From Datura wrightii (taxonomy: Eukaryota; Streptophyta; Magnoliopsida; Solanales; Solanaceae): a stretch of 64,000 bases of DNA. The stretch lies in the NCBI GenBank assembly GCA_035772735.1, contig JASDFA010000016.1:174907001-174971000 (forward strand). The letters are read 5' to 3'. The notes under the pieces were generated by a model. That model searched no databases and was not told where the DNA came from. It saw only the letters and a list, made by a program, of their open reading frames with translations. Below, in pieces: positions 1 through 12,700 of this stretch. Both the position numbers and the translations under genes were made by a program. Positions within the stretch are counted from its first letter, which is position 1. Each line of letters starts with the position of its first letter.

Positions 1-737
1 CATCAAATTTATTTTGAGTGCAGAGAATTAATGCTCTCTGTATTTTTTATGCTTCCATACATTAGTGAGGTAATATACCTAACTGAGAGTTTGAACTATG
101 GAAAAGCAGCTTCAAGAAATGAGAGCTTTCTCCTCAAGAGATTCATGTTTTTTAATTAGATTTTTTCCACACCCACACACCGGAAGGCAGAGTGCTTTAT
201 CCTTTGTAAATTAAGCTTTGATTCTAGATTGTTTTCTTCCTCATGTTATAAATGAGTCATCCAAAGCTATTCTTTTTCTTGGCTCTACCAATCTAGTGCT
301 GATTATTTTGATGTTTCTTGCTTAGCAAGTTATTTATTTAAGGTGGTTTTTAATTTCGCCTTTTCATCAACTCTTCTTTCTCCTATTTATGTGCTTGGTG
401 GTTTCTAAAGGAAAACTTTTTCACTTGTGAGATTGAGAATGAGAGTTCCATGTTTTAAATTCTCTATAAAGGAATACCTTTTTCACTCTCCACTGCAGAT
501 ATTCTCGATTTAGTCACGATCATTAGCCTAAAATTTTCTAATGCTTTTCTTGTTTAATTACATCTAATTGGGGCATTGCATCAGCTTGATTTATCTTGTG
601 CTGAATGTTCTCTTCAAGTCCTGCTCTTCTTCTTCTTCTTCTTCTTCTTGAACTTTTCTAAATGTCAAATGGGTTTTCTGTTATTATTATTGTTTTTTAT
701 TTAACTCCTCATGGTTGTCTTGCACTCCTGTTTGCAG
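1..737 (+). other. COG3 intron sequence at the left edge
   Basis: T-rich intron-like sequence with no reading frame matching COG3. It ends at the acceptor tttgcag before exon 738. A short (TTC)n microsatellite lies at about 618-649. The preceding exon is not in the window. Confidence 0.7.
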
Positions 738-3700
738 GTTGCGACCACTTTTTATTCTCCTAGCATGAGCGTTGGGAGTACAAATTTTCTTCCATTGCTT
801 AAAAGACTTGATGAGTGCATATCGTAAGTGACATTACATCTCATATTACTGCATTGAAATCTATGAATATTAGAACCGCTAAAATGATGTATCATCCATA
901 CTTTCTTTTGGTTCTTTATTTGTGAAGTTTACCATGTGGACAAGACAGATTCACAGGTTTCTTCTTGGGATGTAAATTCTTTTATCAAGATTAAGTCCTG
1001 TTAAATTAAGCTTGTAAATCTATGCATAAGAGCACAAATAACCACTATGTTTCTCCTCTGTGTCACTGAAGATATGTCGAGAGTAACCCACAATATGCAG
1101 AGTGCAGCATCTATTTGGTCAAGTTTCGACAACTTCAGGTACTTAAAAGAATTGACATCAACATTAAGTAATCTATCAAATATGAAATCACATTTTTTAT
1201 GCAATTGACATGGTTTTATGAAATTCTTGGCATAAGAGGTTCTAATCCCATTGCACATTCTCTTTCTCTCTGTCTTTTTTTCCCCTTGTCCCCTTGTAAC
1301 CAGTCTCGAGCTCTGGGAATGATTCGCTCCCATGTTCTTTCTGTTCTTAGAAGTACTTCTTCTCAGGTAAATCTGCTTTATGTTTCATTGCTATATGCAC
1401 AACAATCTGAGTTGCAGATGAATGGTTGCACCTCCTGAGAAAAATATACCCATTTCATCAGGTTCAGGCTGCAATACGAAGCAGTGGTGGTAGCAAGACA
1501 TCTTTTGCTGAGGGTATAGAGTCATCTATAATATATGTACGCTTCAAGGCTGCAGCAAATGAGGTAACATTGGAACATCTCCTTGCTTTTTAGGTTATAG
1601 AAACTCTATTAATTCATTGTATGAGAGTGAGTATTTCTAATCTCAAAAAAAAAAAAAAAAAACTAGGACTAGCTTTAACGTGTAATCCATGAACCAAATG
1701 ATCTTAGTTACCTGCAGCTTAAGCCTATCTTGGAGGAAATTGAAAGAAGAACACCTAGAAAAGAGTATATTCAACTTCTTGAAGAATGCCACAAACTCTA
1801 TTGTGAACAGCGCCTTTCCTTGGTGAGTAGTAAGCTGATCCTTTTAGTTCTCTAGTCACCTATATATATGACTTCTTTTCTTGGTTATTTTTTCTTCTTC
1901 TCCTTGTTTTGTCTTTTTAGTTAGTATTCATTCTGTTTCATTTAACGCAGATAAGAGGTATAGTGCAACAGCGGATCTCTGAATTTTCCAGGAAAGAAGC
2001 ATTGTCGTCTTTAACTAGATCTGGATGTGCATATTTGATGCAGGTATATTCAAATGACATCAGTACTATTTACAACAATTTGTACTAGAGAATGGTATGA
2101 TTAGTACATCTTGCCTTGTTTTCTTCTAGTAGGAAAAGAGAAAAGGAGATTCAAGGACAAAACTTGGATGACTGTTCTTTTTATGGTGATGGTGGGGGTG
2201 GGGGTGGGGGTATCAGCAGCAGCTGAAGAAAAGATACAATTCAAAGTTGACCTCCCAGTCGTGATAGACATATAAGCAATCCACATTCATTTTTCTTTTT
2301 ATTTGACTGGATGAATTCAAAGTAATTAGTTCTCATTCTCAAAAACATCAATGTAATTAGTTGTAAATAAGAGAGCCACGTCTTACCATTTCTTTTAACG
2401 GTTAGCTCATCTTAGTGCAGAATATTTCCTCTAAGTTGGATTTAGGATAAATGAGCTAAACCTATAGAAGCCTTGGTTTCTTTGAGGAAGGAATGAGAAC
2501 TTTTATATGTTTTCTGTGAATGACTATTGCCAAAGTTACTATCAGAAGTTGCTTCTAACAAAGTCTTGCTAAAAGCATATTAGGGTAAAAATTGTGATAT
2601 ATGAGTCTGTCCATACTTTACTTTTAACATCTTAAATGCAGGTGTGTCAACTAGAGCATCAACTCTTCAATCATTTCTTCCCATCATCTTCAGAGGACAT
2701 TTCGAGTTTGACTCCTCTTGTAGATCCTCTGTGAGTTGTTTAACTTCTCTTGTGGGGTTCTTTCTGCATTTGAACCATTTTTTTTCTTTTCTCGCTTTTT
2801 CTTTTCTAATTTGCTTCTCTTTTTTCTTTTTTCTTGTCTTGTTTTTTTTTTTTTTTTGGGGGGGGGGGGGGTGGTTGGATTATCTGTATGTTTTTTCATG
2901 CGCCTTGTGAACAAGAGAACCAACACTGCAAAATTTTTGTTCCTGTAAGGCTGTCCTTTTGGTAAAGCTTTGTGCAGTACTGAAACCTCCCTACGCCAGA
3001 GTGTTGCTATCAGCAGTAACTGGGTGTAAACTTTTTCAGACATTATTTGTGTGCTAATAAAAATCGGTGGGAACTATGAGGCTGCCCAATTGCTTAGTGA
3101 TTGTCACCTTAGATCTTAGTGCTAGCACAAGATTAGTTCCTAGTTTGGAATTTGAAGCTGTCCTGTGGAATCTACGCTTATCTATTCCTTTGAAAGAGCT
3201 GCTCAGATTTCCCATCTGGTTTAGATTTGCAGGTTGCTCCAGCCATCAGTTATGAATATGTGCTATGTTTATATATCAAGTTAGTGTGGTAACATTTGCT
3301 CCTGCGAAATTTCAACTGCTTTTTATGACCTTAAATCTTTGAGATACAAATGTGGACGTTACATGTGAAAGTTATAGTTACTTCAAGGCAAACCAGGTCC
3401 ATCAAGTATAAGTGTTAACTTATTCTCCAAAACAAAAGTATAAGATTTAACTTAAAAGGTGGGTAAACAGTTACTTTTTGATAAAGAAGGTGGAAGAACA
3501 GTTATTTAAGTGGAGAAGGGTAAATGGTCGGCTCATTATCTACCAAGTTTCGAATAGTGTGCCAGTTGGCCCACGGGATTTCTCTGTTATGTGGGAAAGC
3601 AGTCTTCTATGCCTTGGAAAATTGAAATCATGTAGGCTGGTAAGGCCTCATCTGTTTTTATTAAGATTAAGATGTCTGAATCTGAATACGTATCTAAATA

Positions 3701-6700
3701 TTAAGACGTGCATTAAGATTTAAATGTCTGAATTTAAAATATAGATCTGAATAATTAAGATGTTGTATTAAGATCAGAATATTAAATGATTAAAACTTTG
3801 TTTTTTATCAAAAAAAATATAAATGTCCTTATTTAAAAATTGATAAATATGAAATTCAACAAATACTAGATTAATCTATTACCATATTTTTTAGAAGTTA
3901 TATGGGGTTGGTGGTGGTGATGGTTAGCGGTGGTGGTTGTGGGTGTCAATTGGGAATGCTGTTGGCTAATGGTGGTGTTGTGAGTAGTAACTAGGGGTGA
4001 TGGTGGTGCAATAGTGATGGTGGTAGTTGGTAGTGGCAGCTGGTAGGTTGTGGTGGATAATAGTGATAGCTATTGGTATTGACGAATGATACCAGTGGTT
4101 TGGCTATATATAGTGGTAATTGTTGGTGGTGATTGGTGTTTTTTGTGGTAATGGTGGTTGGTGGTGATAATTGTAAATGGTGGCTAGTGGTGGTGACGAT
4201 AGTTAGTGATCTATGAGAGCGTACTTAGTATCTAAATTCATGGATCCTTGAAGGCTATTTTAACGGACCTGATTTTGTTATAAAGAGGTAAGGTTCATCC
4301 CTCTCATTTCTTTGTACATTGATATTTTTAATGGACAAAGGTCAAGCCAAACCCCCAGTCCTAGTGGAAGTAGACCACCGGAGATGGCTTAAATAAAAAA
4401 GTGGTGGTGATGATTTATTCTAGTGATTGGCAGCGGTGGTAGTCGCAGGATAGTGACAGTTGATAATGGTAGTGGCAACAACGGTAGTTAATAATGGTGG
4501 ATGATAGATGGATGAAATTAGTGAACTGCCATCTTTATAGAATTTTTTAAAAGACATCTTAATGATATTAAGACTTTGTTACATATCTTAATCGCTCAGA
4601 TTTATTCAACCCATTAAGTGGTTACAACAACAACATACCTAGTATAATCTCACGTGTGAGGTCTGGGGAGGGCAGAGTAGAGTGTACGGAGACTTTACCT
4701 CCTACCTCATGGAGACAGAGAGATTGTTTTCGAAAGACCCTCGTCTCAAGTGCAGCCAATCAAAACAGTTATGAGAAAGAAAATATGAAAGTGAAGAAAA
4801 CATGGAAACTAATAAGGAAAGCATTACAGAGCATTCAGAAAAAAGAATAGTAACTACAGTGAAATAGAGAAATTGTGCGATAACCGAAATAAACTAAACA
4901 ATGGATGGTAACAAATATCAAAAGGCAATAACTACGATAGGCAATAAACTACAAGAATAGGACTAATACTATGACAAACACAATGCTCAAGAGTACCACC
5001 ACGCCTACCACGCCAAAAAGCGAGACAACACTCAACTACCTACTAACCTTATATTCTAATTCGCGATCTCCATACCCTCCTATCTAAGGTCATGTCCTCG
5101 ATAAGCGGAAGATGTGTCATGTCCTGCCTAATCACCTCTCTCCAAATTATTGTAATATGAAAAAAACAAATGCACTTAATGGTTAAATCAGAATGATTAA
5201 AATTCAGATCTAAATTGTCAATTACTACGTGTGATATGCTTCTTTGTGAATTACCTCTTTGCTGACTCCTCTCACTATCTGGGACTTCCAATCACTACCC
5301 CATGAGTGATATCTGAAGCGAGATGTCCATTACACCGGTACCTTTCTTTTGGTTCATAAATTTTCTTTTTTCCTCCGCTGGATATTTTAGCTTACATGTA
5401 AATCCTTCCTGATTCTGGGGCAGAGAGCCAGAAAGCCTTGTGCTTTTATCCATCAAAATTCGACCTAGATATAAGCTTCATCATTTTATTTTATAATTTT
5501 TCACTTTTTCTTGTCAAGTTAATGATTAGATAATATTAATGGAGAGAGTTACGGTGATTAATAGTTAATCTAATGGGAAATTTTAGATATTGGTAAGTTT
5601 AATCAGTAGTGGAACATGTAACTACCTTTTATATTAAAAAGAGTAGTGGAACGTGTAATTTGGTTCACTTGATAACATTACTTTTCTCTTTGCTCCATTC
5701 TATTAACCAGTGATATGCAATCAGATATTCTCTGCCTCGTGCATTCTCAATCTACATTTCTACTTTGCCTCCTTTATTTTAAATCATCTTATTTAATTAG
5801 TCCATGGGAAGTCATATTTTGAGCTTACATCCCAGCACAACTACAATTCCGTGTTATCTCTGCATAACATGATATGAATATTCTGTGCATAGCATCTAAA
5901 TTCACATGCTCCTGACCCATCTCTTGGTTGGGTCCAGTTACAGCAGTTTAATGAAGTTGACACATTATACTCCCTCCGTCTCATTTTAGGTTACTGTTTT
6001 TGACTGCACACGAAGTTTAAAAAAGAAAGAAAGACTTTTGAAACTTGGTCTATAACAAGCATAGACATTTGTGTGACTATAGATCATATCATTAAGGTAG
6101 AAATGTAAGTTTAAAGTTAAATGTTTCCAAAAAGGAAAAGGTGTCATTCTTTTTTGGATAGACTAAAAAGGAAAACGTGTCACATAAAATGGGGACAAAG
6201 GAAAACGTGTCACATAAAATGGGGACAAAGGAAGTATTATCTATATGCCCCTGAAGCTGCCGGAACTTGAGCTTTGTCTTTTTGATGATAAGTAGACTTG
6301 ATCTTTATGTGTCTTTAGGTTACAATTACCTCCAATATGAACCTTTGATTCCTACCAACTGCAGGTGTACTTTCTTATATGACACATTGCGTCCTAAACT
6401 TATTCACGAAACAAACCTGGATGTTCTTTGTGAACTGGTTGATATCCTTAAAGTTGAAGTTCTAGGTGAACAACTGAGCAGACGGGGGGAGTCATTGGCT
6501 GGGCTACGTCCAACGCTGGACAGGATTCTAGCAGATGTTCATGAGCGATTAACTTTTCGTGCTCGCACCTATATCCGTGATGAGGTAACATCCCAAGTAT
6601 TGCTCAGGCATTTTATTTAAATGCTGTTTGGTGGCTTATCTGTTACTCGGATATGAGATCATATTATGCGAAACTTTGATTATATAATTGTGTCATTCGC

Positions 6701-9700
6701 TTTAATCTCCTTATTTTTCTTTTCCGCTTGCCTTGATTTTACCACTTAATCTGCATCCTCATGGATAGATGAATAGCGCCAAAATTAGTTACAGGATAAA
6801 TTAGGCCTTTCTTTCCTGTTGCATAGATTTTGGTTAAAAGTGGAAAGTTCATTTATACTCAAACATAAGCAGGTAGTATCTCATCGTATATACTGTTGTC
6901 CAATAGCTTTTCTCTTATTGTTCTCTTAGCTGCTTCATTTATACTCAAACATAAGCAGGTAGTATCTCATGGTATATACTGTTGTCCAATAGCTTAACTT
7001 TTTCTCTTTATTGTTCTCTTAGCTGCTTCATTTCTACTCAAACATAAGCAGGTAGTATCTCATGGTATATACTGTTGTCCAATAGCTTAACTTTTTCTCT
7101 TTATTGTTCTCTTAGCTGCACTATTTTCCATTGTTGTTACTTGTTACCTTCAAACAGAATCCCCATTAGTGAAAATGAGGGATTTTCCATTGGAGTTTGA
7201 AGCATTTATCTTTTCCATTCTTTCTTATTATTGGCTTATCATGATAATTTAGATGAAAGATTGACCCTTGCGCTGTGGAAGAAGTATGCTTTGTGGCAGA
7301 CTTCTGACAATTGGACATATCCAAGAGGCTCTTGAGTGAATTATACCAGTTTTATGTGATGTTGAGTAACCTTTTGGAATTTGAAACTAGTATATACTCC
7401 ATCCCTGAGATACTAAGGAAAAATGAAAATTTAAAAGATTGTACATATAGTTTTTCTCTTTTTGACAGCTAAGAATAATTTTATAAAAAGGCACAAGGTT
7501 GTGCTACTGATGTACAAACAAAGCACAAAACATCTGGTCTACACTGAAGTATGCAAACCCAAAGCCCCAAAAGGGAGAAGATCCCAGCAAAAGTCCTCAC
7601 AACTCTCTGTCACTACTTATTTACAAATTTATGGAATAATAGAGGCCTATCCATCATTATGAGGAAATTCTTTCGTGTTAACCTTATTTTTGCTACTTAT
7701 AATTTTGATACTTGTCAGAGTTCATTTGGTTCCCGAGCTAATCTTTTCTCCTTCCTGCCATACTTCCATTTATACTCCGTGCATCGTTTGTTTGGATTAA
7801 TAATGCAAAGTGGTATGAGCTTCGATGTTGTATAATGTTAGTTGAGATGAGTTTAAATGGGAAACATGGTCAGTGATGATTCATATAGCTGGCCTCAACT
7901 AGTTCGGACTGAGGCATAGTAGTTGTTGTTAGGAGTTTCAGTGGATTTTTATGGAGATGGAAAATGTCGTCTATGAGGGAATATGATAAGTTGGGGTTGA
8001 TAAGAGAAGGAATTTAGACCATATAAGTTAGGATAACTGGAGTAAGAAGTGCACATGTTTGTTTGGTTTCTATATGCTGGAACTTTCTCACAAGTAACCA
8101 GCGGTCTACAAATAATTTAGTCTGCCTTCTTTCCTGCTTTGTTTTCAGATTGCAAATTATCTTCCTTCAGATGAGGATCTGGATTACCCTAAAAAGTTGG
8201 AGCAATCTGTTCCAGCAGAACTGGATTCACCATCTGTAAGTGCCAAACTCGTTGTGCTGTGACGAGTATTTTGTTGAATTCTGTAACATATATCTTTAGA
8301 GGAAGTAAGAGCTAGGATGGCTTTTATCTTTATTTTTTTCTTTTGGTCTTTGTAATTTTTTGGTGAAGTTTGCATTCTCTTTTGGAGGTCAGTTTGATAT
8401 GTTCTCTTAAAGTTTGATAAATGGAGGTTCGATAAACAATATCTTGCTTAAGGGTGTGAACTGACTCTTCTTGACCCGTGACTCTAGTTGGATGACATTT
8501 ATTGCACAGTGAGAAGCAAGCTATATTAAAGTTTCAAGGTGTAAAGATTGAAAATTAGAGATCTGATGGAATTCGTATTTTTAAAATTCTTTTTTCTTTT
8601 AAGATAGAGTTTTAGGATTTCTGTTAGTATAGAATGTAGAGCTTTTTATTGGTTATTTTATTTTCAATAGGTCCAGTGTGCTAGGTTAGCAACCTTCTCA
8701 AAGACTGTGTATATCAATAAAATTGTTTTAGAAGAAAATAAGTTAATTTTATGCTGATTAATGTAACTTGAATTTGTTTATTGCAGATATTTTTCCTGAC
8801 TCTTTACTATTAAACATGATTTTCTGCGATTTTGCACCATATTCTATGTCTCCTTTTTTGTTTGCTATTTCGCACCATATTATCAGCTTCCTTATTTTAA
8901 ATTGGTGCAGACTGAACAAAACCAAGATGTTTCTGGAACCTGGTATCCTCCCCTGGAGAAAACCATATCATGTCTATCAAAACTGTACTGTTCTCTAGAA
9001 TCAGCTGTTTTTACTGGATTAGCTCAGGTAAGCAGTTACTTTTGCTATCAGTGTCCGTTCTAATCGTGGCCAGATGTTTCTGGACCCTTATTTCCTGTTT
9101 TTCCTTCTCAGGAAGCTGTAGAGTTCTGCTCGTTATCCATTCAAGTAAGTTTCTTTAGTTGAAGTTCATGTGTTTGATTGTTCTGCTGATTATGCTGTGA
9201 AATTTGTAATGTTATATCACTCATATTTCTTGTCAATATGCTGTTTGTTATTGCTAAACTTTCAATTCCTTCAGAAAGCTAGCAAACTTATTGGCAAAAG
9301 ATCGTCATCAATGGATGCACAACTTTTCCTAATAAAGCATCTACTCATCCTGAGGGAGCAGGCAGGTTTCTCTTACTTGCTTTTGAAATTCCTAGTTCTT
9401 GTTATAACTGCAGGATTCTAACGTAAGATGCCTTCCAGATTGCCCCATTTGACATAGAATTTTCAGTCACACACAAGGAGCTTGATTTTTCGCATTTGCT
9501 GGTGAGTATTGAGAATCTACTATTTGCATTGGTATTCATTTCTTCGGTGTCCAGCACTTCTTTGCTGCAGATGTACTTTTCTTTGATAAGTACATTATCT
9601 GATTTGTAGAAGAAGCTCTTTATTTGGATATATTTCTTGTATGTTATAAAGGCAGAGTTTATTCTTTCCACTATGCAAGATTAGGCTGAATTCATATCTT

Positions 9701-12700
9701 GTGGAATTAAGAAGAAATGGAAAGTTGACTTCAGTGAATTCACACTAAGTAACCCATTCGATCTCTGTTGTCAAGTTTGGCATCCTCGTCATATTCCTTC
9801 ACAATTCCCCTGATTTAGTCCTTATGGTAACTCTGGCTGACTCTGCTCATGGATGAATGCTGCATCAGGCACAGTTATGTGTTGGAGTTAATTTTTCCCT
9901 TGATTGTCAGTAAAATTGAAGCACAAGTCATTTCCAATCAAAACCTTAGTCAATTTGGAGGCAAACATACAATTTGCTTCCTTCACAAATTTTTTTCTCC
10001 GAGTCAGATGGTGTGAATGCTCAAGTGACAGACTGTTCCATGTATAAGATTCTGATTCTATCCAGGATCATAAAGACGGTGGTGTACTTGTACGTATACC
10101 ATGTCAGTGTTATAGACAAATAGTTCCCAGGTACCACATGCAGGGAAAATTGGGTCGTAGTAGGATAAGGCCAGTCCAAACAGAGGTGCTTCCCCGTCTC
10201 CCTGAAGATCCTGTCACCGAAAAGGAAAAAGAAAATCTCTGAAGTCCCAATGATACTAGCTGGAGTAAAGATCATGCTCTGGTATGCCAGAAGAATTGTC
10301 TATCCTACACATAGGCTGGAGACACATTCTTGTCTAATAATATTCTCAAATTTCCTTCAAGTCAAATGCATCATACAATTCCAAACATTTTGCTGTTCGC
10401 CATAAAGTTTTTCTCTTGCTAGAATATTCCAAAACCCAAAAATTGATGCAATGAACAAGATTAGACGACAGAAACATCCATGCTGCACCCAAGATGCTGA
10501 ATGATCTCTGCCACAATTCCCAGCAAAAGAACAATGTGAAAATAAACGAGAACGAGTAAAATGTATAACCCCCATTATTCTGCAACTCATCAAAGGCTTC
10601 CACGAGTCCATGTTAAAGTATCTCAGTACATCTGAGAAAAGGTCATCATAGCCTAACAGCAAAAAAGATTGTCTAAAATGCTCGCTTCCAAGTCTTTGGT
10701 CTAATAGTAAGATGCATAGTGCGTGATATGTGGGTTAGGCACATGTTATGAGTTCGAACCCTGCTGCATATGAGAGCGGTCTGGTATTTAAGTGGAGAAA
10801 GGTAGAGGAGCAGACCCATTATCTACTGAGCTTCGATCCATGCGTAACTGATCCTCGGGGGTTTCTTGGTTATTTTGAAAAAAAAAAAGAAGATTGTCTA
10901 ATCTCATCTCAAAGCCATCAATTGTCTCCTATTCTGTAGTGGGATGGACCATCAGTTTATGCCTTAAAATCTGAGCTTTGAACCGTGCATAACTGATCCT
11001 CGGGGATTTTGCAGTTACAAACAAAAGATTGTCTAATCTCATCTCAAAGCCGTTGACCGGCTCCTATTCTGTAGTGGAATGGACCATCAGTTTAAGCCTT
11101 CAAATCTCATGCTACATGTGCCCAATTTCTTAGCTTTAAATTAATGTTTGATTGACTGTTAGGTTGTAAAACTTTCTTTTATAAATTTCCAGGAGCATCT
11201 GAGGCGGATTCTAAGGGGTCAGGCATCAATCTTTGACTGGTCAAGATCAACTTCATTAGCTAGAACTTTATCTCCACGAGTTTTGGAAAGTCAAATTGAC
11301 GCCAAGAAGGTATCTGCTCCACTTAGTTTCCAGCAGTTAGCTTTTTTTCTTTTTTTAAAAAAATTGATAGAAAGGGGAGGTTCCAAAAAAGTTGTACAAA
11401 GATAAACAAAGAAAATAACACAAATGGTTAATATTAAGTTTCCAGCAGTTTTCACTTGAGTGGCTTTTAGTATCAATGGATTGTAGTTATTTTTATTTAG
11501 GGCTCTCATCTCATTAAAAAAGATTAACCTTCATGTATTTTGGTTGACTCTTCTTTATAAACAATTATCACTTAATTAATCAATCTACACCTAAATTCCA
11601 AACTTGTTAGTATCGACAGTTATAATAATTTGACTTTTATTCTAATCGTCAACCTGCATCACACTCCTGGTTTATCTATACTTGGGACCGGATATGGTTT
11701 CTCAAAAGGTGATTTCACATAGGTGAATTTCAGTTTTGGAAACTGTTCACAGAAATTCATGTAACCATAATAATATTCAACCTGTTGCAAAGTCATTTCA
11801 CTTTTTTGTTCTCCAATCCGTTCCATAGTTCTTTTTTTTGAGAATGTAAGTACCTATTATATTGAAAAAGAGAAACTGCCCAGCACCAAGCTGGTGCTAA
11901 GTCTAAACAAGTATCAGGAGACCTTCCAAACAAATGGAAGGACTTCTGTATTGAAAACCTATGCTTGCAGGGAATCAGTGAAAACTAACATACTATCTTC
12001 ATTCTTCACATCCTGAAGATTACACCAAAAAGCCAAAAACCCTAAACAATTGTATTTAAGTTGCTCTACACTAATTGACTTATCTTCAAAACATCTGTCA
12101 TTTCTTTCTTTCCATATGCTCCAGCATATGCAGGCAGGAATGGTGCGCCAGATCTTCTTTAGTTGTTTCTTGATGCCTCTAGAGTTCCAACAAAACAATA
12201 GATCTTTGATAATCTGTGGCACCACGATTGAAATCTTAAAAAGATTAAAAAAGAGTGACCACAACTGTCTGGCCACGGTGCAATGCAAAAACAGGTGGCT
12301 GCTACTTTCTGCTTCCCTGTTGCACATGAAGCAGCAGCTGCAAGTAATGACTCCTCTTCTTTGTAGATTGTTGAGTGTAAGGCAAGCATCATGAGACAAC
12401 AACCACATAAAACAACTAACTTTATAGGCAGCTCTAGATTTCCAAATTTGATTCCATGGCCTAATATTAGGATCATTCCTTCCACTATTAAGGGCCTTGT
12501 AACATGCCTTAACAGTAAAGTTCCCATCTTCTTGACCATTCCATGTAATGCAATCCTCAACTTGCTCATTGAGGGATACCATCTCCAGATCTTTCAGTAG
12601 AAGTGCAATTCTTGGGATCTCCCAATCAAAACAATTCCTTCTAAAAGAAATGCACCAAGAATTACCAGACCAACACTGCAATACAAGAGAGCCTGCAGTG

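Noticed and set aside
2644..3043. Overlapping frames on both strands around 2.7-3.0 kb
   Set aside because: They read through COG3 exon 7 in the wrong frame and a T16-G14 tract.
6850..7119. Tandem repeats considered as a CRISPR array
   Set aside because: Units of ~90 bp without unique spacers in a plant intron; an ordinary tandem duplication.
10346..10662. Two overlapping - frames (101 and 85 codons)
   Set aside because: Neither protein has a recognisable motif, and both frames cover the same DNA within COG3 intron 13. Possibly captured transcript sequence, but nothing supports a gene.
10690..10765. Possible tRNA gene (A- and B-box-like motifs)
   Set aside because: No cloverleaf can be drawn, and the segment is the head of a SINE with a poly(A) tail and target duplication.
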